Source: Trichothecium roseum (Eukaryota; Ascomycota; Sordariomycetes; Hypocreales). From it: a DNA stretch of 64,000 nt. This document shows positions 22,795 through 35,133 of the stretch, in pieces. A program made the translations under genes and the position numbers. Location: contig CM047940.1 of NCBI GenBank assembly GCA_026184415.1, positions 558,001 to 622,000 of the forward strand, in the 5' to 3' direction. Numbering within the stretch: position 1 is the first letter of the stretch; each line of letters opens with the position of its first letter. The notes beneath the pieces are model-generated. The model did not search any database, had not been told where the DNA came from, and saw only the letters and a program-made list of their open reading frames with translations.

Positions 22795-23941
22795 CTTTGC
22801 GGGCCTGTCCGTGTGTGTGTGTATGTGTGTGCGCGCTCGGGCTGTGTGCGCGATCTGTTGAAGAGATGCCCGGGCTGGAGGAGGAGTTTTGGTGCCGTTT
22901 GTCGATAAAGCCGATGGTAATTTGGTCCGCGGGGGACATGATTGGCCGAATGGAACTTGATTGGAGCAAAGTGGGCTAGGTGTATTTAAATACGCGTATC
23001 AGCGTTATCGAGGGGTTCACTTTTGGGGTACGGAATACATCACGTACATGCGGAGCAACGGTACTCTTCACCGTACAGGTCGAGGCCAATGAGATGGAAT
23101 ACCGGTTTAGACGGTATTTTATTGTCCGTGGGCAAGTTTTATTATGAAGCACGTACACTATCCTTCATTAAAGTAATGCATTCTGCATTCTACGCATAGT
23201 GAATCCGGCGTTAGAGTTGTCATCATGTCAACCAGGTTGTAAGCCGCATAATGCGAGAAGCGCTCTCACTTACACATTGCATCTGCACGCGCAATTTACG
23301 AGACGTGAAACATCAATTCATTCCGTTGATTGGAACGAGATTGGGCCTTGTCGGGACGAAAGCCTCGTTTAGATGCAGAAGGTAGAGAGTCACACATAGA
23401 GTGACATGTTGTAGAGATGTACATAGGGTATGCGGTCCGCAACGCGATTTTAGGTGGGTGGATCCTGTAATGACCGGGGCAAGTGGCGCCACGTCCTAGA
23501 AGGATGACCGTTCTTGATGCGCGCACTTTCCCATGTGATTATGTGATTGATGTACGGAGTACACGCACTTCGCATGTGACATCACGGAGGCGGCTTAGGG
23601 GAGCACACACACACTGGCCGCGTTCCAAGTCCAGGCCCTTGCTCGATCCATGTGGGCATCATTGAATACCGTCTTCACCGCAACCTTATCATCACTCCAG
23701 GTTTTTTTTGTGGTTTTTTTCTTCTTCTCTTATCGTTTCATAGCACGAGATGTTGGTTATCCTGCATCAATTGCATATCTAGAACCGTTTCTTTTCCTTT
23801 TCCTGTTTGTACAAATATAATGCCCGTCCCATTCCTTGGGCGACTTCACCTGTAGGTTTTCTTTTGCTTTTTGTCTTTGTCTTTCACATTGATTCTGCGA
23901 GGGGAAACAACAACAAATCAGGGTGGTTCGCTGACAGAGAC
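22795..23941. other. Intergenic between divergent PET191 and lipase gene
   Basis: A shared upstream region of 1.1 kb, with a GT-rich tract near 22810-22835 and one TACGGAGTA near 23552. No gene is recognised. Confidence 0.55.
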
Positions 23942-25937
23942 ATGATTAGCACCGAGTACTTTGCGCTCGTGGGCTCTTTTCTCTTGGTCGGACTCGAAGC
24001 ACTTATTCGAGTGCTCACTTTGGCCCTGCGTAAGTGTACCATCACATCCTATTTTCCTGTTTCTACAATTGCGGGCGGAAATTGACTTTGCGACAGCCCC
24101 TTTTATCGTCGATTACTTCTACCGAGCCTCACGTCGCATATTTCACAAATACTCCAACGTCGACCAGCAAAAAGCCGAAAATCGCAAAAAAGGTAATAGA
24201 GCGTGGCATCCTTTTTTTGTCATTACGGTATGGAAGGGAAGCGCTAACGATGTGGGAAACAGCAACATCGACTTCAGTCAGAGACGCTTCCGACTTCATT
24301 GAGCTCTGCCAACTCTGGGGATACGAGGCCGAGGAACATATTGTGCAGACCAAGGATGGCTACCTCTTAGGTCTACATCGCCTGCAGTGGCGTCAGGGGG
24401 AGGAAGGCCACAGGGTTAACAGCGGGTCTACTAGCATCAAGAAGCCGGTTATCTACATGCACCATGGGCTGCTGATGAACTCTGAAGTATGGGTCTGTCT
24501 CACGGATGCGAAGAGATGCCTCCCGTTTGAGTTAGTTCAGCGAGGGTTTGATGTCTGGGTAAGTATTCTCAGTTACCAGCTGGATGGAATGCGCTAACAG
24601 GTCGATTATAGTTTGGAAACAACAGGGGCAACAAGTATTCGAAGAAGTCTATTCATGTCTCACCCACGTCGCTCAAGTTCTGGGATTTTTCCATGGACGA
24701 GTTTGCCTTCCATGATATCCCTGACAGCATCAACTACATCCTCGAAACCACGCAACAGCAGAGCTTGTCATATATCGGATTCTCGCAGGGCACGGCGCAG
24801 GCTTTTGCATCGCTTGCCATTCACCCAAAGCTTAATGATCAAGTCAACGTCTTCATTGCCCTTGCCCCCGCCATGTCACCCGAAGGACTCTCCAACGGAA
24901 TTGTCGATTCTCTTATCAAAGCATCTCCACAAGTTCTCTACCTGCTTTTCGGGAGACGGTCCATCCTCAGCTCGGCGACGATGTGGGAAACGCTGATGTA
25001 CCCGCCTCTGTTCAGTCGCCTGATTGATATGGGCTTGTCGTTCCTGTTCAACTGGCAAACCAAGAACATTTCGGCCAGTCAGAAGTTGGGCGCCTATCCT
25101 CATCTGTACTCGTTTACCAGCACCAAGTCGGTTGTTCACTGGTTTCAAGTAATGCGCAACCGATGCTTCCAGATGTATGACGACGATGTTTACCAACCGA
25201 TGAGCGTCAGCACGGCAGGCAAATACTCCAAGGTCGCCAGATACCCGACTCGGAACATCAGGACACCGGTTGTCTTGGTATACGGCGGCAGCGATTCGTT
25301 GGTTGACATCAAGGCGATGCTTAGAGAGCTACCGCCGCAGACGGTCGCGACTGAGATCCCACATTACGAGCATTTGGACTTTCTGTGGGCAAGGGATGTT
25401 GACGTTCAGGTTTTCCAGCATGTTTTCGATGCACTAGACAGCTTCACCGATGCCGCGCACAGCAAGGAGGAGTACGATAGATACCATGTAGCCAGGCACG
25501 AGAGCATTGTCGGATCCGGTTTCACCCCTGGACACGCCAACAAGGGAAGCGAAAGCGATGCATCGACGATTGCTACGGGCGATGGACACCAGCACCGCGC
25601 GAGAGAATCAGAGGTGTCAACGCCTAAGAACCGGACGAGGTTTCCGGTTTCCGGAGATGAGGATTCGCAGTCGTCTCCCGACGTGTTCACCCCGCCGCGG
25701 CCGATTAGAGCCGAGGAGCCGCAGTCGCTGGATAGAATCGTCGAGGCTGATTCGCCGGCAACAACGAAGCTTAGAGGATCGGCGATTCGTCGCGGCAGCG
25801 CTACCAGCGGCCTCAGTCTCGAATCAATGCGCGAGGGGAGGGGTATCAGTCTCGGGACGAGTCGGGCCGCGGGTGGTATCGTAACGGCAAGCGTCATGTC
25901 CCCAGAGTCACCGGAGAAGACGAAGAAGCGGAAATGA
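23942..25937 (+). CDS. Membrane-anchored lipase of the steryl ester hydrolase (Yeh/Tgl1) type
   Basis: Four exons (23942-24029, 24097-24192, 24263-24558, 24612-25937) give about 601 residues. The N-terminal hydrophobic anchor includes FALVGSFLLVGLEALIRVL. The acid-lipase-associated region follows (CQLWGYEAEEHIVQTKDGY, VIYMHHGLLMNSE, NNRGNKYS). The nucleophile elbow is GFSQG (Ser about 218), with a candidate Asp in YGGSDSLVD (about 387) and His in HYEHLDFLW (about 413). This matches fungal steryl ester and triacylglycerol hydrolases anchored in the ER, lipid droplet or plasma membrane. The C-terminal 170 residues are polar, Ser-rich and probably disordered, a likely site of regulation. Confidence 0.9.
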
Positions 25938-27972
25938 GAAGGCTTGGTGTTTGTAGAAGTAGGTAACGACAATAAAGACATGGAACAAGGCAATCATGGA
26001 GAAGGTGATAGCGAATATGACTGGATGGGTGCAGCCGAGGTGTGCTAATTTTCTTGTCATGATTATACGTTTTCGCCGAGAGGTGTGTACGGGTTACTCC
26101 GTACGGGTTTATGGTGGTAATGATTGTGGTTGTTTTATAGGTAGGGAACAAGAGTAAATGGGTTGCCCACGCTCGTTGCGCCGCACCCTGCGAGCTATAT
26201 ATCATGGGGTTTGCCTGCTTGCCATTCTATGGTGCTCCATTCTATGGTGCTTTCTGCGTGGAGCGCAGCATTACGGTGTAGTTACTAGGTAGAGCTAGCT
26301 GGCATTGCTTGCTTGCATAGCACGGAGTAGCGAAATGGGGATTGCTCGCAAGAAGGCGGGCGGGAAAAAAAGCCCCAAACGCTGGCTTCGAAAATCTCCG
26401 ACGGGGATTATGACCAGCTGTTGGCGGGCGCGCGTCCGTCGACTCTGCTTTTCTCTCTTTTTCCCCTGAGAGGGAGGGAGGTAACCAAGCCAGCAAGCCG
26501 AAAGGTTCAAGCTCAGCCACACTTTTTTCTCCCTTTTTTTGCGAGATTGGGCGGAGAGATGTTTGTCAGTGGATGACCGCGTACTACTAACTCACGATCC
26601 CATTTATTGGTACTGATTACGGAGTACCATTGCCAATAATTTCTGCAGTCGCAAAATGTAGGAAGAGGATGAGGAGAACGGGGTTTTTAACGTGAGCGTT
26701 GAAAAGTCCGGTTTCTTGGGGCTTTGTAATACGTTGGCCCTCCCTCCCCTTGCTGAGATATACTAGAGAATGGGATGTCGAGCGGGCTTGTCAACTTGTA
26801 CGGAGTAGAATCGGAAGAGGATAACTGAAGTATGGGAATAGTGATGGTATGTATTGCCAGTAGTGACGGTAAGTTTTGTAGTAGTGGTAGTGGTAGTATA
26901 TATAGTGCGAGGGTACGGGATTATATATATATGTGTGCATATGCATGCACGCATGTGAACAAGAAGACAAGAAGGACAAGGGAGGTGGGTAAATCTTGTT
27001 CTCTCTCTTTTTTCCTTTCTTATTTCTTTCTTATTTTTCAATTCGATGCGTGTGTGTTTGTGTGTTGTGTTTGCATGTCATTCTCATCTACGCTGACACA
27101 CGGCCTTGATGTGTCCGTGATGATATCCATTGACCTCCGTTACCTAAAGAAGGCCGGGAATTGCGAGCCCCACTGTATCGCAAAAACACCGCGACCAGGC
27201 CAGGGTACCATAATCTGTAAAAGGGGGAGGTCAGGTCTGGACTGGGCTAGGCGCCATGGTACCATGTTACTCCATAATACCAGCGAAGTGCGAGCCGGCG
27301 AACCAAGATTGCGAGCGAGCTCGTCAAGTCCGGCGGTTGGCTGCGCCTACAACACGGGACTTCCCTCTCACTTTCTCTTCCTGTGCTGAAGATGATCTGG
27401 ACGGTGTATCAAGAGAGAGAGAGGAACAACGGACTGTTGCTATTTTTAATCGTCGTTGGAGTTAGTTCATCATGTTCCTTTTTTTCTTTCTTCTTCTTGT
27501 CTGTTATTGTCCTTTCTTGACCTTTCTTGACCTTTCTCGGTCTGGGTTGATAAAACCGAGCCTGCGCTGAGCGTATTCCGTATACCCTTTTCTTTTTCTT
27601 TTTCAATTGTAATGCGACTTTCTTTATCGGAGCAAAGGGTGGTTGGTATGAGAATGGTGGATGGAAAGGCTGATGAGACTCGCAATGGTTTACTCCGTAC
27701 TCTGTACCCTGTACTCCCGTACTCCAGTGCGAAGCTTTCCTCGGACTTGGTAGTAGGCTCGGAGCATGCTTCTTTAACTGCTCCCTACTACTGCTCTCCA
27801 TTATTTGATCTGTGTATTCTTTACTATTGCTACTACGAAGCACTCTCACCGGTTTCCTTTTCTAGCTCTTCTTTCCGCCTGTTTTCTTTCTTTCTTCGTG
27901 GTATGTTGCCAAATTTGTGCGGAATATCCATGTAGTTATGGGCTGCAATATATATGCCTCGTACAGATACGC

Positions 27973-28001
27973 AGAAGAAGAAGAAGAAGAAGAAGAAGAA
28001 G
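27973..28001. repeat. AGA/GAA trinucleotide microsatellite
   Basis: About nine to ten uninterrupted AGA units. Confidence 0.9.
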
Positions 28002-28547
28002 ATCTATATCCCCATATCCACAACAAAAAACCATTGACCTCCTCCCATAGTCTCAGCTTTTCTGCTTGCATTGAGTTTTTAAAAAAAAAAACAATCGTCT
28101 AGCTACAATAGAACCCGAGATGGTTGCAACCGTTCAAGGACCGACACTCCTGCTCCCTTTGCTAGTAATTTCTTTTCTCGGAATATCCTAAAACCCTGCA
28201 GGATCGGGTTTCGTGATGCGAGTGGGTGGGTGAATGAGTGAGTGAGAGAGAGAGTCTTGACTCTTGCTGTTGTTCCAACCTCGGACTCTGTGCATTGGTG
28301 TGAGGTGAGGTTGCTTCGGACTATATGGTGGGAACTGTTCCCCATGTAAGCACAGCCCCCCCAGAGTCCGACTTACACCACCACGGTTTTTTTTGTGTGT
28401 TTTTTTTGGCTTAATCTTCTTTCTCAAACGTAGGAATAAACAAGGTATACATGGGTTGTTTTAATATAGATATAGAAGGAATATGGACAACGGGATTACA
28501 TGTATATAAGATTCAATAGACGCTGCTACTCGACTTTGTATCGAATA

Positions 28548-28564
28548 TCATCATCATCATCATC
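28548..28564. repeat. CAT trinucleotide microsatellite
   Basis: A short run of ATC/CAT units upstream of the RTA1-like gene. Confidence 0.8.
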
Positions 28565-28689
28565 TCTTCTTGCCCTCCATCGGTTTCCTTTCGTATCCGA
28601 TTGTACATCACAACACCCCTCCCCCCCCCCTTTATCATAGACTCGCCCACTCATATATGAGAGATAACCACTCGAGAACAAAGAGCAAC

Positions 28690-29877
28690 ATGCCCTCCTC
28701 CCAGCCGTCACCCATCCCACCCTCCTACCCCGGCGGCCCCCAAAAGTACTGCTACGACAACCCCTCCAACCCGACCTGCGCCGCCTCCGTCCCGGGCACG
28801 TACCACTACGACCCGTCCCCGGCCGCCAACATCTTCTTCGCGGCCCTCTTCTCCGCCTGCCTCCTCGCCCTCGCCCTCATCTGGGCCGTCGCCGCCTTCC
28901 GCAACCGTCGCGGCCGTCACCACGGTAGTACCGGCACCGCCGCCTTCAACGTCGCCCTGGCCCTGGGCCTCGCCTGCGAGATCCTCGGCTACGCCGGCCG
29001 CCTCATGGGCGTGCGCAACCGCTGGGACGCAAACGGCTTCCTCATGCAGATCTGCTGCCTCACCGTCGGCCCGGCCTTCATGGCCGCCGCCGTATACCTC
29101 TGCCTGAGGAGGGTAGTCGCCGTCTTCGGCGAGCAGAGGTCCAGGATCCCGGCCAAGTGGTACACTCGCATCGTGAGTCCTTCATGCTCCCCGCCCCTTT
29201 CTCCCTCCCCATTGGCAAAAAAAAAAAAAGAAAAAGAAAAACTGACATCAGGTGCACAGTTCATCCCCTGCGACGTAGTCTCCCTAATCCTCCAAGCCGG
29301 CGGCGGCGCCATCGCCTCCATAGCCAGCGATGCCCAACGAAACCCCTCCTCCTCCTCCTCTCCACCAGCCATCACCGTCGACCAGGGCACGCACATCATG
29401 GTGGCCGGCCTAGCCTTCCAAGTAGCCACCGTGACCGGCTTCATCCTCGCCGCCGCCGACTTCGCCCTCCGCTGCTACCGCCACCACCGCACATCCGGCA
29501 CATTGTCAACATCGTCACCATCGTCTTCCACCGCCGACGAGGAAGAACTAATCGCCATGCGCTCCTCCTGCCGCTTCCACGCCTTCCTCGCCGCCCTCGC
29601 CCTCGCCGCCCTGTGCATCCTCGTCCGCAGCGCCTTCCGCGTCGCCGAGCTCAGCCGCGGCTGGGACGGCCCCGTCATGGCCCGCGAGGACCTCTTCATC
29701 GCCTTCGAGGGCGTCCTCATCGCCGTCGCCGTCCTCGCCCTCGTCATCTTCCACCCGGCCTTTTGCGGCCCCGCCCTCTTCGCCGGGGTGAAGAACAAGG
29801 AGAAGAGCGCCGCCGCCAAGTCCTTCCGCGAGATCGATACCAGCTATTCGTCCATCTCCCAGAATGACGCTGCGTAG
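28690..29877 (+). CDS. RTA1-like seven-helix membrane protein
   Basis: Two exons (28690-29172 and 29260-29877) give 366 residues. About seven hydrophobic segments can be seen, starting at NIFFAALFSACLLALALIWAV. The RTA1 family signatures are LACEILGYAGR, LCLRRVV, and IPCDVVSLILQAGGGAIAS just after the intron. RTA1/RSB1-type proteins are linked to lipid flipping or export and to resistance to toxic compounds at the plasma membrane; the substrate here is unknown. The intron (87 nt) has GTGAGT and CACAG borders, is divisible by three and has no stop, so retention would add 29 residues. An upstream in-frame ATG near 28657 could add 11 residues. Confidence 0.9.
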   Translation: MPSSQPSPIPPSYPGGPQKYCYDNPSNPTCAASVPGTYHYDPSPAANIFFAALFSACLLALALIWAVAAFRNRRGRHHGSTGTAAFNVALALGLACEILGYAGRLMGVRNRWDANGFLMQICCLTVGPAFMAAAVYLCLRRVVAVFGEQRSRIPAKWYTRIVSPSCSPPLSPSPLAKKKKEKEKLTSGAQFIPCDVVSLILQAGGGAIASIASDAQRNPSSSSSPPAITVDQGTHIMVAGLAFQVATVTGFILAAADFALRCYRHHRTSGTLSTSSPSSSTADEEELIAMRSSCRFHAFLAALALAALCILVRSAFRVAELSRGWDGPVMAREDLFIAFEGVLIAVAVLALVIFHPAFCGPALFAGVKNKEKSAAAKSFREIDTSYSSISQNDAA

Positions 29878-30664
29878 AGTCAAGACATGTGCTGGCTGCG
29901 CGTGGGTTGAATGGCCATGATTGGTTGAGGTAAACACATTTCGTCAGGAGTTTAGGGAACATCGGTTTGCTTAGAGTGGGAGGGAAGTTTTTTTTCTTTT
30001 TGCCTAGATATCCTATAGACACTTGCAGTAAAGAAATTGCATTTCTCATCATCCATGGCACTGTCATTAGCAAGGCTATTGAGACGTGATGATAACCGTT
30101 CAAGACGCACTAAAGAAACATCAGGTCGCCAAATGCGTGGTAAAATCGAGTGTTTATTTCCCTCGCTTGTAGTAGTGTGTATATGCTACTCTAGCAACTA
30201 CCATGTTCGGCGGGACCCATGCGACAAGGGACGCTGGTATCCCAGGTCCCGTTGAAAGCTTACGATATCCATATGCCGTCGAGCCGTGGCTCGCGTCTGT
30301 ATCTCTCCTCGGATACATGATTCAGGACTCATACCTCCTGATCCCAGATGGTCATGGATCAAATGTCATGACCAAATGTCATGGGTACTGTTCATGGATA
30401 AATTGTTGATAGCAACAAAGAAGACGTGGTACCCAGCCCATTGACGCCATGCATACAATATTACCATTATCGAGTATAGATAGTGCCCACAAGACATCGT
30501 CGATTCCGGTTATAGATGATCTGTGTGGTCATCAAACTCCCTTCATGTGCAATGGGAGAAATACTTGCGGTAGCAGATAAGGACCCGCCACTCATTGTTT
30601 AGTGTAGTATGCTTACAGCTGTGGCCGTACGGCCAGAGATGAGTTACTTCATTAGTGCCCCCCT
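29878..30664. other. Convergent 3' regions, RTA1-like and Red1-like genes
   Basis: No gene is recognised in this 0.8 kb stretch. A short repeated ATGTCATG motif lies near 30360-30380. Confidence 0.55.
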
Positions 30665-33600
30665 TCAGATGCTCACATTCCCCAAAGGGAGGATCTTGCT
30701 GTCGTCCCCGCGAAACTTGGCTCTGTACTCAATGATACCTTGACTTATCGTCTGAAAGTCTCTAATCTTGCGGTTGCGATAGTCAGTCAGAAGCTGACGG
30801 AGGCCGTCGTTGAACTCTTGCTTGTTCTCGCCCTCGTAGTTACCGTAGCCGCCAAGCTGCAAGAGTATCTGGTCATCTGTCAAGCACAGCAGGTCAGCGT
30901 TCCCCCTCCAAGCTTTCGGGGTGCCTTTTTCTCGAAACGTTCCTCTTCAACGTGAAACATACCAGGAGCCTGCATCGATTCAAAGTGTTGGAACTGGCAT
31001 TTATTGCCTCTTGGGCATTCATCTCCAGTGAGTTGGTCTGGGCAGAGCTCCTTTTTAACATCGATTTTGTTGCTGTAGGTCAAAGACCGAAGCCCCCCAG
31101 GGATGGAGGAATTGAAGTTAGGGTGGAACCGATACGCACGAAAGTATTGTAGTGGCGTCTGGTAGGGGACGAAGCTGCTCCTCGACTCGTTGGTATCCGA
31201 CTTTGCACCGGCGTCTTGAACCTGCTCCAGCCGTTAGACTTTGCACTCACATGCTCCTCTGCGGATGGTCTACTTCTCCAGAAGCCTCAGGGGTCGCCGC
31301 TTTCTGATCCCCGGATATTGTCTGTACCGCAGCCAAATCCTCATTGTCACTAGTATCTATTGATACTTCTCCATCCACCGAGTCGGATCCAGAACCCGAC
31401 GTCACTGCAGGTCCCTGTTCTGGATTTACAGCATTGCTCGTCACAATGTTACAATCACCATTAGGAGCGCTGGAGTCGATGACATGGGTCTGGTCTGGTA
31501 CCTGGCTGTCAGTACGGTATTCTTCCGTAGAGTTAGCAGCTTGATCTTCCCCGCCACCAGTTTGCGTAAACCTGATGCTATTGGCCACCAGATTCAGGGG
31601 CGACCTTGGGGGACTTTCGGGCTGATCTGGAAAACTATGCTCCTCTGCTATCTCTTCCGAGAGTGCAGCAGCTTCTGGCATGTCATTCGTATTTGCTACC
31701 TCGGCAGCGCCAGTGACCGGGTATGTGTGAGTTCCGACCGTGTTCTCTTCGCGTTCAGGGTGTGTATGCCCCGAAGCAGCGCTTGCACTCGGCCGGTTGG
31801 AATCGACTAACGTCTGAGATAAAGCTGGTTTTTCTGCAATCTGCTCCGCGCTGGAGACAGATTGGCCGTCAGAGACGGACATCGGTTCATCCTCAGCTCC
31901 CGACTCAGCAGCCTCTGCCTTTAGCCTTTCCTCCTCAGCTATATCCGCCTCTATCTCCCTCTGAATACGGAGCATTTGGGATTGAAGCGCTTGCAACTTG
32001 AGCTGCTGTGTTTTGCGGTTGCGCTCAAGCTCCGGAAGGCGTTCACTTGCTGCACGAGACCGGCGGAGTCCAGGGCTGTCACTGGCCACCCTTCTTCGAT
32101 CTGCTGAGACGGGGAGCTTTGGGGATTTAGAGTCTGTCGTGGGCTGTGGTGAAGCTATCGGCCGACTCTCGGTAGGGTTTATAGACGATGATCGAGGAGG
32201 TTCAGGTCTGGGGGTTGATGTGACTGAAATAGGAACTACTGGTCCTGGCTTTGGCGCAGCATCGACAGATGGCGAGTTCGGGCGAGACTGCCTAGACTTC
32301 TTACGAGCTTCAGCCTCTGCAATCCGACGCTTCATGTCGTCGATAGACTTTTGCATCGACACCAAGTCCTCGCTAGCAGGCAATGGTGGTGTAGATGTGG
32401 GGTTAGGTGTTGAGACTTGTCGGGGAGAGAAGTCGTTGGTGGTAGCTTGTAGGTCTCGGAAAGCGGGAATCTTGAATGGTGTATTGGGCTTCTCAAGCGT
32501 GATTTGGCGCTCGTCCGAGGAGTCAATATCCATCGCGGTGTCGTCCTCATCGTCGCTGACATCGATCAGGAAGGGTTGGGATTTTCGGGGCTGCCCAAAT
32601 GGCCGTTTGGTGGCAGTGTCGGCGCCATCATGAAGATCAGAAGCTACAGGGCGCTTATGCGATTGTACAGGTTTAGGGGTGGACGACAAAAAAAGGCCGG
32701 GGATTGACGAAGCAGATTCAATTTCTGGTGGTGACGGGTTTTCTTTGTTGGGTAGGTCGATCTCTGTTGGAGCTTCTGGCCGGGAGATTCCTCCCGGATG
32801 TGTGTTAACGGTCGAAGGGCTTGCCTTGGCCAGCTCTGCGCCAGGCTCATTTTTCTGCTCTTTGGGTTGACCGGCAGTCGGTTGTTCTTGAGCCTGTCGT
32901 GCCTGTCTCAAAGCTTCCATCTTCTGCTGAAGCAACTTAGACTTCTCCGAGAGTACTTTTGGCGCCGCTGTCTTTCCGGGTGTGCCCGGAGTGCTTGTGC
33001 CGGGTGCCGGCGATTCTGACGAAGCAGCGCTTTGTTTCGAGCCCTTTGCAGCTAAAAGGCGGGCGATTCGGTCTTTACGAGATTCCGCACTCGAGTCCTT
33101 GGCCACCGGGGTGGGAGCCACAATGGTATGGCTAGTATTGGCGGCTTTCGGGATTGGCTTCGGGGCGACCACATCAGTAGGACGAGGGGCAGGCGAGGCA
33201 CTGGCATCGAGACCAAGTTCGTGGAAGAGTGTTTGCAAGAGGGCACTGTCAATCCCTTCCTTGACGTAGGCATCATATCGAACATTCAGTGGCCAGAGTC
33301 TGAGTATGGCGTCCTTTGCTTCTTTGCGCGCTTGATCGAGATTATTGCCCACCGAAGGGTTACTGGACTGAGTTCCTTCGGCTACTGATTTTGTCAGGGT
33401 GCTCATAGTGTCCTGAGAAGGGGTGCTGGCGTTTGTTGGCTGAGAGATGATATTGTCTGCAACTGAAATAATCAGCAAAGGAGGCCATTTGAAGTATAAA
33501 GCATCCCGCCTTCTCTTACCTTTTGGACTCGCTGCACGAGGCGACAAACAGGGCGAATAAGAGCCAGAGCGGTCTGCCGCTGTAGATGCTGGCATGTGGC

Positions 33601-34129
33601 TGTTTCCAAAGCTTGTATTTATGCTGCCGTTTGTAATCATTTGTGAAGTGTGCTGGGCGGGGTAAATATCGACAGCACCTGCCTTGGGATTATTCACAGA
33701 TTCTGTAGGTTCGTACAAGTCCTCTAGCTCTTCGTCTTGGAGCTCGCCTTCCTCTGCTGCTTCGGATGCAGGCCTGGGTGCCATGCCACGCGAATCAGGC
33801 AATACCGACGATGCTTCATTTGCTCTCACATGGGCACTGTCGCCATTCTCCTGCGCCTGCTCAGATACAAAAGATGACGCGTGTGTCTCTCCGAGGGCTG
33901 GCGCGTTGGGCCATGTTTGCGACCATTGAGGCGGAGTAGGACAGCCGAATCCGAGCCCTGGAATAACACTGCGATTCATTCCGTATGCTTCTGTAGAGTG
34001 GCTCTTGGTATACGGTAGAGTTGGATCGTGCGCGCTCGTCTGATATTGTGCTGCGTCCCGTTCTGTCGACTGAGGCTGCTGTGCAGGAGGCAAATACGTC
34101 CCTTGCCCAGGATATAAGTGCGGATTCAT
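30665..34129 (-). CDS. red1: Red1/ZFC3H1-like zinc-finger protein
   Basis: Four exons (33520-34129, 31274-33462, 30963-31221, 30665-30876) total 3270 nt, 1089 residues. Most of the protein is disordered, rich in Ser/Pro/Glu, with a coiled coil around ELERNRKTQQLKLQALQSQM. The C-terminus carries a single zinc finger, CPDQLTGDECPRGNKCQFQH, preceded by YFRAYRFHPNF and GGLRSLTYSN. This matches the putative zinc-finger domain of fission yeast Red1 and human ZFC3H1. Red1 scaffolds the MTREC/NURS complex with an Mtl1-type helicase and sends cryptic and meiotic RNAs to the nuclear exosome; that role is inferred. The third intron is set with donor GTAGAC at 31273, because the nearby GTGAGT would leave a 29-nt intron out of phase. 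The start is the first ATG, followed by NPHLYPGQG. Confidence 0.85.
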
Positions 34130-34574
34130 TTTACTTTGTTGAGATAACCACCACGCATTAAGCTGTATTCGAGGGACGTCAAAAAAGAAGTGCAACTAAA
34201 TACCACCGGCCGTCTCGTGTTTAGCTCGTCGGAGTGGAAGCCAGTCGAAATGTAGGCGGCAATCAATCAGAGATCGCGACAGCGTCTGAGCGATTAGATG
34301 AGGTTGTGCTGGAATAGGAGAAAAATTACGAAGTTGGTGGTAAACGTGCTGATTATGGACGAAGAGGTAAATTAAAGATGTGGCGTCCTTGGCGCGAGTC
34401 ATATGTACTGAGGCTATCGCGACTGCTGTAGAGTTCAGGGCAACGCAAGAGGCTATTCAGGGTTATAAAGGTAGACAATTTTGCTGGAGTTTGGAGGACC
34501 AACGAGCTGTGTTGGAAGGCAAATTGCACTAAGCCTAAACCAGGCTTAGTGTTCTTGTTGATCGATGCTCTCGG

Positions 34575-34625
34575 TACTCCGTACGGAGAGATGATACGGA
34601 GTACGGGGCACCTACGGAGTACGGA
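34575..34625. repeat. Cluster of TACTCCGTA/TACGGAGTA motifs
   Basis: About 51 bp hold an inverted pair (TACTCCGTACGGAG at 34575-34588), then further TACGGAG units including an overlapping pair ending at 34625. Arms in both orientations could fold or bind a dimeric factor. Confidence 0.8.
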
Positions 34626-34630
34626 GCAAT

Positions 34631-34659
34631 CCAATGGATTCATAAGTTAGGTCACGTGA
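34631..34659. promoter_or_regulatory. CCAAT box and TCACGTGA E-box pair
   Basis: CCAAT (34631-34635) and the perfect 8-bp palindrome TCACGTGA (34652-34659) lie 17 bp apart in the divergent promoter. These match known fungal sites for the HAP/CCAAT-binding complex and Cbf1-type bHLH factors. Use at this locus is an inference. Confidence 0.45.
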
Positions 34660-35133
34660 TGATATGCAAGCTGGCTTGGCTTTTTGTTTACACTGATTAC
34701 TGATAACAACCCCCCCAGCAACCACGATGACCGCATCGGGGGGGTCCTTGGAGGCTGTAGCTCCCTGGGGTAGTATTTTGATATGGGGCGTTTCCTGGCC
34801 GTGCACCACCATCCCACGAATGTTTACTGCTGCTATCACTATCTCTCCATTGCTACATTGCAGCATTCTAATTGTCTTTTTGCTGGTGTTGCACGAATTG
34901 TTCTGCAATTCCTGGCAGGGCAGTGCTGCATTTTCCTTTCCCTGTCTTATAAACCAATCCTTTTATTTTTCCAAACGGGACAAGTCGGTGGTAACTATCG
35001 GTCAACGACCTTTGTTTACCTTCGTGTTTTGCTACCGAGTACCTACCTGTACTCCGTCCACCACGCGGCCCATTCTGTGGTGTCTTAAACTGTTAACCCA
35101 CCTCAACTCGCTATCGATGTTGGCGCCTTCAAG

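Larger units (their letters stand above)
25938..28689. other. Long intergenic region (2.75 kb)
   Basis: No gene is recognised. It contains TACGGAGTA-type motifs near 26098, 26323, 26619, 26800 and 27691. It also has TA-rich tracts (about 26890-26935), a GAA microsatellite at 27973-28001 and a CAT microsatellite near 28548-28564. Open frames here translate to low-complexity sequence. The right end should carry the promoter of the RTA1-like gene. Confidence 0.5.
34130..35133. other. Divergent promoter, Red1-like / class II myosin
   Basis: This 1.0 kb region is shared by two divergent genes. It has a dense TACTCCGTA/TACGGAGTA cluster (34575-34625), a CCAAT box at 34631 and a TCACGTGA palindrome at 34652. 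Another TACTCCGT copy is near 35049. Confidence 0.6.

Noticed and set aside
27612..27935. 107-residue plus-strand frame in the long intergenic region
   Set aside because: Low-complexity Ser/Phe/Leu translation and overlap with TACTCCGTA motifs; no homology cue.
29157..29867. 236-residue His/Arg-rich frame
   Set aside because: Frame-shifted shadow of RTA1-like exon 2.
31222..31254. GTGAGT donor at the end of the large Red1-like exon
   Set aside because: It would leave an intron of only 29 nt and break phase; the GTAGAC donor with the CTAAC branch gives 52 nt in phase.
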